Assembly: GCA_052437175.1 (NCBI GenBank)
Contig: JBQVOK010000008.1
Span: 133,243 to 197,242 of the forward strand
Length of the DNA: 64,000 nt
DNA from: JACVCJ01 sp052437175
GTDB lineage: Bacteria > Bacteroidota > Bacteroidia > CAIKAF01
Direction: 5' to 3'
Numbering within the stretch: the stretch's first letter is position 1; each line of letters begins with the position of its first letter. The position numbers and the translations under genes are program-made. Positions 35,390 through 44,208 of this stretch are shown piece after piece. The notes under the pieces are model-generated. The model searched no databases and was not told where the DNA came from. It saw only the letters and a program-made list of their open reading frames with translations.

Positions 35390-36208
35390 ATGTCAGCAGT
35401 ATCGGGCGACAGTAAACGTATAACCACCCACAAGTTACAGGAGATGAAAAGGGCCGGCGAGAAGATCGCCATGCTCACGGCATACGATTTCAGCATGGCC
35501 CGTATACTGGACCGTGCCGGCATCGACGTGCTCCTGGTGGGCGATTCGGCATCGAACGTAATGGCCGGTCATGAAACTACCCTGCCCATTACCCTGGACC
35601 AGATGATCTACCACGCATCCAGCGTGATACGCGGAGTACAGAAGGCGCTTGTAGTGGTTGACCTGCCTTTTGGTACCTACCAGGGCAATTCCAAGGAGGC
35701 GCTCAACTCGGCCATACGCATTATGAAAGAAACCGGTGCGCACGGCGTAAAAATGGAAGGCGGGGACGAAGTGCTCGACAGCGTTTCGCGCATTGTACGG
35801 GCTGGCATTCCCGTTATGGGACACCTGGGCCTGATGCCGCAAAGCATCTATAAATACGGCACCTATACCGTACGCGCCAAAGAAGAAAAAGAGGCCGAAA
35901 AACTACTGGCTGATGCCCAATTGCTGCAGGAAGCCGGCTGCTTTAGCCTGGTACTCGAAAAAATACCCGCCAGCCTGGCTACCCGCGTGGCCGAGTCGCT
36001 CGAAATACCCGTGATCGGCATCGGTGCCGGCAACGGTGTAGACGGACAGGTGCTGGTTACCCACGATATGCTGGGCCTTACCTACGAATTTCACCCGCGT
36101 TTCCTGCGCCGCTACCTGAACCTCTTCGAAGAGATCAGTCATGCCGTGGGCGCCTACGTACAGGACGTAAAAAGCCGCGATTTCCCTAACGAAAAAGAGC
36201 AATACTAA
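35390..36208 (+). CDS. panB: 3-methyl-2-oxobutanoate hydroxymethyltransferase
   Basis: A 272-residue enzyme that makes ketopantoate from 2-oxoisovalerate and methylenetetrahydrofolate, the first step of pantothenate synthesis. Signatures: MLTAYDFSMARILDRAGID, LLVGDSASNVMAGHETT (Mg-binding Asp), DLPFGTYQ, VKMEGGDE, VPVMGHLGLMPQS-like GIPVMGHLGLMPQ, and IGIGAGNGVDGQVLV. It lies three bases upstream of the pseudouridine synthase gene, so the two are likely co-transcribed. The pantothenate product feeds the phosphopantetheine arm needed by carrier proteins such as DltC. Confidence 0.97.
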   Translation: MSAVSGDSKRITTHKLQEMKRAGEKIAMLTAYDFSMARILDRAGIDVLLVGDSASNVMAGHETTLPITLDQMIYHASSVIRGVQKALVVVDLPFGTYQGNSKEALNSAIRIMKETGAHGVKMEGGDEVLDSVSRIVRAGIPVMGHLGLMPQSIYKYGTYTVRAKEEKEAEKLLADAQLLQEAGCFSLVLEKIPASLATRVAESLEIPVIGIGAGNGVDGQVLVTHDMLGLTYEFHPRFLRRYLNLFEEISHAVGAYVQDVKSRDFPNEKEQY

Positions 36209-36211
36209 AAT

Positions 36212-36889
36212 ATGGCCGTTCAGCAGGGCGATATTTTATTTGAAGACAATCACCTGATCGCCGTTTATAAAAAAACGGGCGATATCGTGCAGGGCGACAA
36301 GACCGGCGATATTCCCCTGAGCGAGCATGTAAAACAGTTCCTGAAAGATAAATACGCTAAGCCCGGCAATGTTTTCTGCGGGGTTATTCACCGTATAGAC
36401 CGTCCCGTGACCGGCATTGTGCTTTTTGCCAGGACCTCCAAGGCCCTGGAACGCATGAACGCCCAGTTCCAGAAAAAAGACGTACGCAAGACCTACCTGG
36501 CCGTTGTGCGCAATGCCCCGCCGGCCGATGAAGGCCATATAAAAGCCTGGCTGCGCAAGAACGAAAAACAGAACAAAAGCTTTGCCTCCGAAAAGGAAGT
36601 GCCCGGCAGCCTGTACTCTGAACTGAAATACAAAGTGCTGGCCCGCAGCGAGCGCTTTTTCCTGCTGGAGATAGACCCGCTCACCGGCCGGCATCACCAG
36701 ATCCGCTGCCTGCTGGCCTGGATCGGCTGTCCCATTACCGGCGACGTAAAGTATGGCGACCGCCGCGCCAATGCCGATAAATCGATATGCCTGCATGCCT
36801 CTGAACTACGCTTTACCCATCCCGTAAGCAATGAGCCCGTGCACATAAAAGCTGCACTCCCACCGCTCAATTTCTGGCACGTATTCTGA
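36212..36889 (+). CDS. RluA-family pseudouridine synthase
   Basis: A 225-residue RNA pseudouridine synthase. The catalytic Asp63 is in VIHRIDRPVTGIVLFA, and the C-terminal motif GRHHQIRCLLAWIGCPI and GDVKYG are present. No S4 domain is present, so it is a short RluA/RluC-type enzyme; the RNA target cannot be told from sequence. Confidence 0.92.
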   Translation: MAVQQGDILFEDNHLIAVYKKTGDIVQGDKTGDIPLSEHVKQFLKDKYAKPGNVFCGVIHRIDRPVTGIVLFARTSKALERMNAQFQKKDVRKTYLAVVRNAPPADEGHIKAWLRKNEKQNKSFASEKEVPGSLYSELKYKVLARSERFFLLEIDPLTGRHHQIRCLLAWIGCPITGDVKYGDRRANADKSICLHASELRFTHPVSNEPVHIKAALPPLNFWHVF

Positions 36890-36903
36890 GCGCCGCAGGG
36901 CAA

Positions 36904-36933
36904 TAAAAAAAGGAGACCGTTGCCGATCTCCCT
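36904..36933. terminator. Terminator between convergent rluA-type and tonB genes
   Basis: GGAGA/TCTCC stem with extra flanking pairs; A-rich on the left (T-run for the minus strand), T-run a little further on the right. Confidence 0.65.
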
Positions 36934-36957
36934 TCTCTGAATTTTTTTGCGGGTTCC

Positions 36958-37713
36958 TTACTGCAGTTTGAACTGGATAGGAACGATATAAGATACCGAA
37001 GTAGGTACGTTACGTTGTTTGGCGGGCTGCATTTTAGGCAGTTTTTTCACTACGTTGATGGACTCTTCCTCGAGGCCGTAACCGATCTTACGGTCGGGCA
37101 GGGCCAGCTGCACATCGCGTACGATACCGTCTTTACCGATGGTAAATTTAACGTGTACCACACCTTCTTTACCCATTTCACGGGCACGTGAAGGATAGGA
37201 TACGTTCTTGGCCAGGAAATTACCCAGCTGACGGTCGAAACATTCCAGCAGGTTATCGTTTCCTTTTACACCTTCGCAACCGGGGAAAACCGGCAGGTCT
37301 TCCACCACCATGAAGTCTACCACCTCGTCCAGTACGGGACCTGTACCGCCTTCCACACCACCGATAACACCATCGCTGCGGTTATCGCTGTCGTCGTCGG
37401 CACTGAAATCCAGTTCCGTTTCATCGATCTCCACGTCGTCGTCAACCAGCTGCAGTACCTCGGGTACAGACGGCGGAGGCGGAGGCGGAGGCGGAGCCTG
37501 CTGCGGGGGAGGCGGGGTCGTTAGCATTACCGGGGCAATTTCTTCCACCTCAGCAACTACCGTTTGTTTCTTTATTTCGCGTTGAACGATCTCTGTAAAA
37601 GTTCTCCACTCGAATGCGGTGAGAAGCAGGGTAAGCCCGAATATGAAACCGATCACATAGAACAGCCCACGTTGCTTATCCAGGTTTGCTTCTTTTTTCT
37701 GATGTACACTCAT
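36958..37713 (-). CDS. TonB-family energy transducer (second of two)
   Basis: A 251-residue protein with a short cytoplasmic tail, one membrane span (about 20-38), a proline-rich linker (about 75-93, with eight Pro in a row), an acidic stretch (VDDDVEIDETELDFSADDDS) and a C-terminal TonB domain (SYPSRAREMGKEGVVHVKF to SVSYIVPIQFKL). It would couple the proton gradient via ExbBD to outer-membrane receptors. It follows a paralogue by 57 bases; the two differ strongly in the linker, so they probably serve different receptors. The Cys pair in FPGCEGVKGNDNLLECF is typical of Bacteroidota TonBs. Confidence 0.92.
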   Translation of the reverse strand: MSVHQKKEANLDKQRGLFYVIGFIFGLTLLLTAFEWRTFTEIVQREIKKQTVVAEVEEIAPVMLTTPPPPQQAPPPPPPPPSVPEVLQLVDDDVEIDETELDFSADDDSDNRSDGVIGGVEGGTGPVLDEVVDFMVVEDLPVFPGCEGVKGNDNLLECFDRQLGNFLAKNVSYPSRAREMGKEGVVHVKFTIGKDGIVRDVQLALPDRKIGYGLEEESINVVKKLPKMQPAKQRNVPTSVSYIVPIQFKLQ

Positions 37714-37770
37714 GACAAATGTTTTAAAATTTGCGGTCGTAAATATATGTTTTTTTTAATCCAAAAAATC

Positions 37771-38508
37771 CTACCGTTGAAAATTTACGGTCGTCCTGAA
37801 TTTCTGGTTCACGATATGCTCTCCCTGCCTGGCGGGGGTCCAGGGTTTCATGTTGCGCAGGGCGTTCACTACCTGGCTGTCGAGCTCGCTGTGCACGCCG
37901 CTCAGCACTTCCACGTCCTTTACGCTGCCGTCGGCACCGATCACGAAAGATACATCCACGATGCCACCTACACCACGTTCAGAGAGATAATAGGGGAATG
38001 TAACGCGTGAGGCTATGTATTCGGCCAGTTTCTGCTGCGTACAGGCAAAACGTTCTTCGGGGTCTTTTACACCGCCGCAGTCGGCAAATGTTGCGGTGAA
38101 CTGGGGTCTTTCATAATACTCTGCCGGGGAAAGGTCTTCGGGGGGCAGGTCTTCGTCTATCCCGTCGATATCGATATCGCCGTAGTTATACCCGTTCTTC
38201 GGGTCTGTATCCGGTTCGGGGTCTGCCTCGGGCAGGCTTTCCTGTGTGATCCGGATAATATCCGGGGGCAGTACGGGCGCTTTTACCTGTTTTATCCGAA
38301 CTTTAGGCTCGGGCGAAAGGGGTATGGGCACCTGAACGGGGATCTCCTCAGCGGGGCGCGCAGGAAGGATGACTTCTTCAGAGATCCGGCGCTCCACCCT
38401 GTACTCAAAGCTCAGCAGGGTAAGGCCGCAGGCAAAGAGCATCCCTACTACCAGCAGCAGGGGCCTTTTGCGATCTCTTTCCGTTGTTTTTTCACGATAG
38501 TTCGTCAT
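37771..38508 (-). CDS. TonB-family energy transducer (first of two)
   Basis: A 245-residue TonB with a basic cytoplasmic tail, one span (about 18-34), a linker with fewer prolines but many Asp/Glu (DPEPDTDPKNGYNYGDIDIDG) and a C-terminal TonB domain (FPYYLSERGVGGIVDVSF to NQKFRTTVNFQR). Cys pair in FADCGGVKDPEERFACTQ. It starts one base after the VanZ-like gene, in the gcvH-vanZ-tonB-tonB run. Confidence 0.91.
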   Translation of the reverse strand: MTNYREKTTERDRKRPLLLVVGMLFACGLTLLSFEYRVERRISEEVILPARPAEEIPVQVPIPLSPEPKVRIKQVKAPVLPPDIIRITQESLPEADPEPDTDPKNGYNYGDIDIDGIDEDLPPEDLSPAEYYERPQFTATFADCGGVKDPEERFACTQQKLAEYIASRVTFPYYLSERGVGGIVDVSFVIGADGSVKDVEVLSGVHSELDSQVVNALRNMKPWTPARQGEHIVNQKFRTTVNFQR

Positions 38509-38509
38509 A

Positions 38510-38887
38510 TTACGTGTGTTTAAATTTGCCGTGGATCAGTCCGAACACCAGCAGTCCGCATCCCGTCCCCAGGATATCGGCCAGCAGGTCCGAAAGGTCA
38601 GCACTTCTGTTTTGTACAAACGAGCCCTGCAAAAGTTCAATGAGGGCACCAAAAATTGTACAGAACAACACACAAGCTTTTACAGATGACAAACGTAAGA
38701 ACGGAACGGAATATTGTTTCCGGAAAAAAGTAAGCGTCTGGAAGGCCAGTACGCCAAACATAAAGGCATGGATCAGCTTGTCCATGCCCGAAAAAGGGGT
38801 GTCCGGGATCCCCGAACCGGGGATCAGGCAGACGATAAGTATAAAAATGGCGGTACTTAGCGGGGTAAGACCGTGTTTTATGAACAT
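38510..38887 (-). CDS. VanZ-like membrane protein
   Basis: A 125-residue protein with four hydrophobic segments and the VanZ-type signature MDKLIHAFMFGVLAF and FGALIELLQGSF, ending with a further span (DILGTGCGLLVFGLI). The role of small VanZ-like proteins outside glycopeptide resistance is unknown. It lies between gcvH and tonB with very short spacings. Confidence 0.83.
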   Translation of the reverse strand: MFIKHGLTPLSTAIFILIVCLIPGSGIPDTPFSGMDKLIHAFMFGVLAFQTLTFFRKQYSVPFLRLSSVKACVLFCTIFGALIELLQGSFVQNRSADLSDLLADILGTGCGLLVFGLIHGKFKHT

Positions 38888-38893
38888 AACGGT

Positions 38894-39274
38894 TTAGGCC
38901 CCGATAAGTGCTCCGTATGCGGCAGCGTCGAGCAGAGCGGCGGCCTGTGCAGGGTCTGTCATACGGATCTTGATCATCCAGCCTTCGTTATAGGGGTCCT
39001 GGTTCACCAGCTCGGGGTTGTCGGCCAGGGCCGGGTTCACTTCCAGTATTTCGCCGGCAACGGGCATATACAATGAAGATACGGTCTTAACGGCTTCTAC
39101 CGTTCCGAAAACCGCGTTGGCCTCCAGGGTCTCACCGGCGGTCTCGATCTCAACAAAGACAATATCTCCCAGTTCGCCCTGGGCAAATTCAGTAATACCG
39201 ATATAGGCGTTCTCGCCGTCTACACGTAACCATTCATGGTCTTTGGAATAACGAAGATCTTGAGGAATGCTCAT
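38894..39274 (-). CDS. gcvH: Glycine cleavage system H protein
   Basis: A 126-residue lipoyl carrier of the glycine cleavage system. Lipoylated Lys63 sits in FGTVEAVKTVSSLYMPV, and the HEWLRVDGENAYIGIT start is standard. Other gcv genes are not in the window, as is usual for scattered gcv genes in this phylum. Upstream TACTTTTA is one base off the promoter element. Confidence 0.97.
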   Translation of the reverse strand: MSIPQDLRYSKDHEWLRVDGENAYIGITEFAQGELGDIVFVEIETAGETLEANAVFGTVEAVKTVSSLYMPVAGEILEVNPALADNPELVNQDPYNEGWMIKIRMTDPAQAAALLDAAAYGALIGA

Positions 39275-39358
39275 GTTTTGTAATTTTATTCGGAGTAAAA
39301 GTAATAGTTTCTGTGTTTATCTTTCCGGGGGCTGCTATTTTTTTTCTCTATAGCGCTA

Positions 39359-39880
39359 TCAGGCATCAGTGGCTGTGAACAGGGCCTTGAGCTCGGTGGC
39401 CTCGCCCGGTTTCATTTTCCCGGCCAGGATCAGGCTCAGCTGCCGGCGGCGCAGGGCACCGTCAAACCGCTTCTGTTCTTCTTCGGTCTCGGGGATCAGT
39501 TCGGGCACATGAATGGGGTTCCCCAGCTGGTCTACAGCTACAAATGTATAGATGGCTTCGTTGCACTTGGTCTTTTTACCACTGATATGGTCTTCCATGT
39601 ACACATCGATATACACTTCCATGCTGCTGCTGAAAGCGCGCGACACTTTGGCCTCGAGCGTAACCACATCGCCCAGTTTGATGGGGTGGTTAAAGGATAC
39701 GTTGTTCACCGAAGCCGTTACCACTACGCGGCGGCAGTGACGCTGGGCCGAAATGGCGGCTACAATATCCATCCACAGCATCAGGCGCCCCCCGAACAGG
39801 TTCCCTATCACATTGGTATCGTTGGGTAGTACGATCTCCGTTTGCACGGTGAGCGATTCTGCGGCGCGTCTTGCCTTCAT
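39359..39880 (-). CDS. YciA-type acyl-CoA thioesterase
   Basis: A 173-residue hotdog thioesterase. The signature LPNDTNVIGNLFGGRLMLWMD contains the catalytic Asn/Asp region, followed by ASVNNVSFNHPIKLGDVV. It hydrolyses acyl-CoA in the cytoplasm. It belongs to a different hotdog subfamily from the thioesterase at 7137. Single gene with its own promoter. Confidence 0.93.
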   Translation of the reverse strand: MKARRAAESLTVQTEIVLPNDTNVIGNLFGGRLMLWMDIVAAISAQRHCRRVVVTASVNNVSFNHPIKLGDVVTLEAKVSRAFSSSMEVYIDVYMEDHISGKKTKCNEAIYTFVAVDQLGNPIHVPELIPETEEEQKRFDGALRRRQLSLILAGKMKPGEATELKALFTATDA

Positions 39881-39906
39881 ACTGCTTACTTTTTCTAACT
39901 TTGCGG

Positions 39907-39914
39907 CAAAGATA
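39907..39914 (-). promoter_or_regulatory. TAnnTTTG promoter element for the YciA-type gene
   Basis: TATCTTTG on the minus strand, 26 bases before the ATG at 39880. On the opposite strand TAACTTTG (39896-39903) overlaps the region, so divergent promoters may face each other. Confidence 0.5.
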
Positions 39915-39996
39915 CCCGTTTAGCCCGCGTAAAGCGCTTAATTCACACTTTTTCAAATTTTTTTGTTGAAAAGTTTGGGGGTTAAAACAAAACATG

Positions 39997-40004
39997 TAAC
40001 TTTG
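39997..40004 (+). promoter_or_regulatory. rpmH promoter
   Basis: TAACTTTG with TTTG at 39974-39977 and a 19-base spacer, 45 bases before the rpmH ATG. Confidence 0.7.
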
Positions 40005-40049
40005 CGCTCCCAATTTAAGAATATCGTAATCGTTTAAAATAACAGCGTT

Positions 40050-40211
40050 ATGTCAAAGAGAACATTTCAGCCATCCAGAAGAAAAAGAGTAAACAAGCAT
40101 GGCTTCCGTACGCGTATGGAAACTGCCAATGGCAGACGTGTACTTGCCGCCCGCAGAAGAAGAGGCCGCAAAAAACTGACCGTTTCCGACGAGAAGAGAT
40201 TCAAATGGTAA
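40050..40211 (+). CDS. rpmH: 50S ribosomal protein L34
   Basis: A 53-residue, very basic ribosomal protein; the sequence MSKRTFQPSRRKRVNKHGFR and the following Arg/Lys-rich part are diagnostic. It has its own promoter and a strong terminator. The usual neighbours rnpA and yidD are absent, as often in Bacteroidota. Confidence 0.99.
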   Translation: MSKRTFQPSRRKRVNKHGFRTRMETANGRRVLAARRRRGRKKLTVSDEKRFKW

Positions 40212-40240
40212 TCTGATTACCCTTTAATATAAAGCATTAG

Positions 40241-40271
40241 GCCGTTTTTCCCTCAGAAAAGCGGCTTTTTT
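40241..40271 (+). terminator. Terminator of rpmH
   Basis: GCCGTTTTTC/GAAAAGCGGC stem (one bulge), five-base loop, six T. Confidence 0.88.
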
Positions 40272-40304
40272 GTTTTTCTGCGTTTGATTTTCCTCCCGGG
40301 ATAA

Positions 40305-40312
40305 TAATTTTG
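40305..40312 (+). promoter_or_regulatory. porW promoter
   Basis: TAATTTTG with TTTG at 40283-40286 and an 18-base spacer, 39 bases before the TTG start at 40352. Confidence 0.7.
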
Positions 40313-40351
40313 CAATATTGTAGTTAATTTACACACGGAATTTACAACGCT

Positions 40352-42940
40352 TTGAATTTACGCAAATACATACTGCTCTTTCTTCCGCTGTTAGCGCTGC
40401 TGGCCTCCTGCTCCACCCGGCAGGACAAATGGCTGAACCGTAACTGGCACGCCATGAACACGCGCTATAACGGCTATTATAACGGCCGCCTGGCCATACA
40501 GGAAGCTTTTTTTGAACTGGGCAAAGTACATAAAGACGATTATAACCGCCCCATACAGGTTTACAAATACGGCAACAAGGACCTGGCCCAGGGGGTGAAC
40601 CCCCAAACCGACCGCGCCCTGCAGAAAGGCGCCAAAATGATCAAAAAGCACAGTATGCTCATCAACGGTTCACAGAAGAACCGCTGGATCGACGACTGTT
40701 ACTTCCTCATCGGGCAGGCCAACTTCATCAAACGGGAAACATTCCCGGCCATACAGCAGTTCCGCTACGTGATACAGAGCTCCGAGGACAAGAACATGAA
40801 AGAGCTCGCCCGCCTGTGGATGATCCTCTGCTACAACGACATGGGCGAGTACAGCCAGGCCGAGGCCGAGTTTAACCACTTCCTCGATAAAAAGCCGGGC
40901 TCCAAGGCCGAAGCTATGTACTACGGCGCCATGGCCGATTTCTTCATCAAATCGGAAGAATATACCCCGGCCATCATCCCGCTCACCAGGCTGGAAAAGA
41001 TCACCAAAAAGAAAAAACTCAAAGCCCGCTATAATTTCATCATCGGGCAGATCTGGCACCAGCTGGGCAATATGGAAGAAGCCAAAAAGTATTACAGCCT
41101 GGCCATTAAGTACAAGCCCGAGTATGAGCTGGAATTCCAGGCAGCCATTGCCATTGCCGTTTCCTCGCAGGAAGGCCAGGACAACAGCGCCCTGAAAAAG
41201 ACGCTGAAACGCATGCTGCGCGATGATAAGAACATCGATTACCGCGACCAGATCTACTACGCCATGGCCATACTGGCCCAGAAAGAGAACGACGAACGCG
41301 GCGCCCTGGACCTGTTTACCCGCTCGGCCAAAGCCAGCACCACCAACCGTACCCAAAAAGGCATGTCGTACCTGGCCATGGCCGATATCTACTACAAAAA
41401 GCCCAATTACCTGCGCGCCCAGGCCTATTTTGACAGCGCATCCATCAACCTCGATAAAAAACACCCGGCCTTCGAACGGGTTAAACTCCTGGCCGGCAAC
41501 CTGAAAGATATTGTTCTGTACAGCACCCGCATCAGCGAAGGCGACAGTCTGCTCAGCATGATCTCCATGAGCCCCGAAGAGCAGAAAAGCAAGATCGAAT
41601 CCCTGATACAACGCCTGCAGAAAGAAGACAAAGAGGCCAAAGAAGCCCGCGAACTGGCGGCACAGCAGGCCCTCAACAGCAATACCAACCCCAATATGGT
41701 CGAAAATAACGGTAAGTGGTACTTCTACAACCCGCAGACCGTGGCTTTTGGTAAACAGGAGTTTAAAAAGACCTGGGGAACGCGTAAGAACGAAGATTTC
41801 TGGCGGCGCAAGAACAAGACCAGTATCGGCGGCGATGGCCCCGTGGTGGAGGAAAATGTGGGCTCTGACCCGAACAACCCCAATGTGCGCGACGATGAGA
41901 ATCCGCGCTACGACGTAAATACCTACCTGGCGCGTATACCGCAGGGACAGGCGGCCATCGACTCCATCGTGGAAAGCATTTACCACGCTTACTTTAACCT
42001 GGGCCTCGTGTACAAAGACCGCATCCGGGCCTATCCGCAGGCGGTGGAATCGTTCGAGGGACTGGTAAAACGCAGTACCAGCAACAAATATGTGCCCGAG
42101 GTATATTACCAGCTGTATATCACCCAGCGTTTACAGAACAACAACAGCGAGGCCGAACGCAACAAGAACATACTGATGACGCAGTATGCCGACAGCGATT
42201 ATGCCAAACTGATCAATGACCCGAACTACCTGGCCAATAAAGACAATAAGGACAAGGATGCCGAAAAGGCCTATACCACGGCCTTCAGTTACTTTAAAGG
42301 AAAGGACTATGCCGCCGTACAGCGCGAATATGCCATTGCCCGCGAGACCTATGCCGGAATGGACGTAATGCCTAAGTTTTCCCTGCTGAACGCCCTGGCT
42401 ACCGGTGCCCTGAGCGGTAAAGAAGCCTATGTGGCCGCCCTTACCGAAACGGCCTCGGCCTACGCGTCCAAAAACGAGGGTAAGGAAGCGCAACGCATCC
42501 TGGACCTGCTGAAGAACAGCGAGATCATGAATGCCGCCGGTAGCGAAAGCAATGGCGGAATAGCCACCTATAAACCTTCGGACCTGGAAAAGCACTTTTA
42601 CGTGATCTCCGTTCCACAGGGCCAGGTGGATCTTACGCAGACCAAACAGCAGATCGCGGCCTTCAATGCCGAATATTACGGCAGCAGCAACCTGCAGGTG
42701 CAGGAAGTAGCCTTCGGCTCCGAAAACCGTTTCCTGATCCTGAAAGACTTCCCTTCAGCCACCGCTGCCATCACATATTACAAAAGCCTGGACGCCAATT
42801 CCGACATACTGGAAAAAATTCCGTCGGAACAGGTACCCGTAGCCTTTGCGATCTCCACATCCAACTTTGTCACCCTCATGAAGACACAGCTCCTGCCGGA
42901 GTACATGAAGTTCTTCTTTGAAACGTACAAATTCAATTAA
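40352..42940 (+). CDS. porW: Type IX secretion lipoprotein PorW/SprE
   Basis: An 862-residue TPR lipoprotein of the type IX secretion system, located at the inner face of the outer membrane and needed for T9SS cargo export and gliding in relatives. The lipobox LLASCS puts the lipidated Cys at residue 20; the following RQDKWLNRNWHAMNTRYNGY is typical of PorW/SprE. TPR-like helices fill residues 60-420 and 540-720. The start codon is a TTG; it is accepted because only that start gives the signal peptide. The bactofilin-atpZ order downstream is a known context. It fits the four T9SS cargo genes in the window. Confidence 0.93.
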   Translation: MNLRKYILLFLPLLALLASCSTRQDKWLNRNWHAMNTRYNGYYNGRLAIQEAFFELGKVHKDDYNRPIQVYKYGNKDLAQGVNPQTDRALQKGAKMIKKHSMLINGSQKNRWIDDCYFLIGQANFIKRETFPAIQQFRYVIQSSEDKNMKELARLWMILCYNDMGEYSQAEAEFNHFLDKKPGSKAEAMYYGAMADFFIKSEEYTPAIIPLTRLEKITKKKKLKARYNFIIGQIWHQLGNMEEAKKYYSLAIKYKPEYELEFQAAIAIAVSSQEGQDNSALKKTLKRMLRDDKNIDYRDQIYYAMAILAQKENDERGALDLFTRSAKASTTNRTQKGMSYLAMADIYYKKPNYLRAQAYFDSASINLDKKHPAFERVKLLAGNLKDIVLYSTRISEGDSLLSMISMSPEEQKSKIESLIQRLQKEDKEAKEARELAAQQALNSNTNPNMVENNGKWYFYNPQTVAFGKQEFKKTWGTRKNEDFWRRKNKTSIGGDGPVVEENVGSDPNNPNVRDDENPRYDVNTYLARIPQGQAAIDSIVESIYHAYFNLGLVYKDRIRAYPQAVESFEGLVKRSTSNKYVPEVYYQLYITQRLQNNNSEAERNKNILMTQYADSDYAKLINDPNYLANKDNKDKDAEKAYTTAFSYFKGKDYAAVQREYAIARETYAGMDVMPKFSLLNALATGALSGKEAYVAALTETASAYASKNEGKEAQRILDLLKNSEIMNAAGSESNGGIATYKPSDLEKHFYVISVPQGQVDLTQTKQQIAAFNAEYYGSSNLQVQEVAFGSENRFLILKDFPSATAAITYYKSLDANSDILEKIPSEQVPVAFAISTSNFVTLMKTQLLPEYMKFFFETYKFN

Positions 42941-42982
42941 AAAACAAATGAAATACGTTGCCGGAAGGCAGCATGAGAAACT

Positions 42983-43411
42983 ATGTTGGGCAAGAAAAAC
43001 AAAAACGAAACTTCAGGATTTGCAGCCGATACCGGTGCTACCAGTACGATCATTCCCAAGACCAGGATCACGGGTACATTCCAGAGCGAAGGCAATATCC
43101 GCCTCGACGGTGAGCTGGAAGGCAAGATCCTGTGCAAGGGCAAGGTAGTGATCGGGCCGGGAGGCATTGTAAAAGGAGATGTAGAATGCAACGACGCCGA
43201 TATTTCGGGCATCGTAAACGGAAACATTATTGCCACAGGCACCGTACATATCAATAACGGAGCGCAGGTACACGGCGATATCAAAGCCGAGAACCTGCAG
43301 ATGGACATCGGCGCCAAGTTCTCGGGCCGTTCCATGATGCAGATCGCTGCCGTTGCACAAGTACCGAACCATGCCGAAAGACCCAAAACCGAAAATACCG
43401 AAAAAGTCTGA
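42983..43411 (+). CDS. Bactofilin
   Basis: A 142-residue cytoskeletal protein forming nucleotide-free filaments. The central beta-helix (RITGTFQSEGNIRLDGELEG through GAQVHGDIKAENLQMD) shows the regular Gly-rich turns, flanked by short disordered ends. It overlaps the atpZ gene. Bactofilins organise envelope synthesis; the partner here is unknown. Confidence 0.95.
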   Translation: MLGKKNKNETSGFAADTGATSTIIPKTRITGTFQSEGNIRLDGELEGKILCKGKVVIGPGGIVKGDVECNDADISGIVNGNIIATGTVHINNGAQVHGDIKAENLQMDIGAKFSGRSMMQIAAVAQVPNHAERPKTENTEKV

Positions 43412-43613
43412 CGAAGCGCTGCGTTATGCCGACCTGGGCTGGCGTATGCTGGTGATCGTGCTGGCGGGCGTATTCGGCGGGCGCTGGCTCGATACGAAAT
43501 TCCCGGCCACGAAGCCGCTTTTTGTGGTGGGCCTGTCAATGCTGGCCCTGGGAGCTTCTATGTACATGCTGATACGGGCCGGATCGAAGCGTAACAACAA
43601 TAAATCTTCATGA
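43371..43613 (+). CDS. atpZ: AtpZ/AtpI-like F-ATPase accessory protein
   Basis: An 80-residue membrane protein with a basic Pro/Lys-rich head (MPKDPKPKIPKKSD) and two hydrophobic segments (about 26-40 and 50-67), including GGRWLDTKFP, as in AtpZ. It overlaps the bactofilin gene by 41 bases. The F-ATPase genes that normally follow are absent; dtd comes next instead. Confidence 0.85.
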   Translation: MPKDPKPKIPKKSDEALRYADLGWRMLVIVLAGVFGGRWLDTKFPATKPLFVVGLSMLALGASMYMLIRAGSKRNNNKSS

Positions 43614-43635
43614 TCCGGCAGGTCCGGGAAAATAT

Positions 43636-44088
43636 ATGCGTGTAGTTATTCAACGGGTAAAAAGCGCCAGGGTAAGCATCGGCGGTAAGGTCAAAGACAA
43701 GATCGGGGCCGGGGTACTCATTTTTGTAGGTGTGGAAGACGAAGATACCATGGACGATATTACCAGGCTCACCTACAAGATCACCCGCCTGCGTATCTTC
43801 CCCGACGAGAGCGGCAAAATGAACCTTTCGCTCTGGGATACCGACTACAAGGCCATGGTCATCAGCCAGTTCACCCTGTTCGCATCCACCAAAAAAGGCA
43901 GCCGCCCTTCCTTTACCGGGGCCGGTAAGCCCGAATTTGCGCGGATGATGTACGAAATGTTCTGCCTGCAGCTCGGTAAAGAACTCAATAATAAAGTAGC
44001 CAGCGGCGAGTTCGGTGCCGATATGCAGGTAAGCCTTGTAAACGACGGACCCGTAACCATTTGCATCGATACCAAAGCCTGGGAATAG
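43636..44088 (+). CDS. dtd: D-aminoacyl-tRNA deacylase
   Basis: A 150-residue enzyme that removes D-amino acids wrongly attached to tRNA. The signatures MRVVIQRVKSARVSI, SQFTLFASTKKGSRPSF and the Gly-cisPro motif NDGPVTI are complete. It is of interest that a D-amino acid proofreading gene lies in the same window as a D-alanine-using operon, but the two are far apart. Confidence 0.97.
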   Translation: MRVVIQRVKSARVSIGGKVKDKIGAGVLIFVGVEDEDTMDDITRLTYKITRLRIFPDESGKMNLSLWDTDYKAMVISQFTLFASTKKGSRPSFTGAGKPEFARMMYEMFCLQLGKELNNKVASGEFGADMQVSLVNDGPVTICIDTKAWE

Positions 44089-44175
44089 GACTTTGTAAGC
44101 CCTTGAAAATGTGAACAGAGGTTAATGAAACGTTAATTAGGGACAAAATTCATTTGGAAGGTACAACTAAGGTAT

Positions 44176-44183
44176 TATTTTTG
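44176..44183 (+). promoter_or_regulatory. ompH/skp promoter
   Basis: TATTTTTG with TTTG at 44153-44156 and a 19-base spacer, 25 bases before the ATG at 44209. Confidence 0.7.
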
Positions 44184-44208
44184 CGTTTCATTTCTGAAAA
44201 TATACATA

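Noticed and set aside
40670..41986. A 438-codon minus-strand frame inside porW
   Set aside because: Shadow of the PorW reading frame; codon bias artefact.
42949..42983. An ATG at 42949 as a possible earlier start before bactofilin
   Set aside because: It is in another frame and would not give the bactofilin core; the ATG at 42983 is right.
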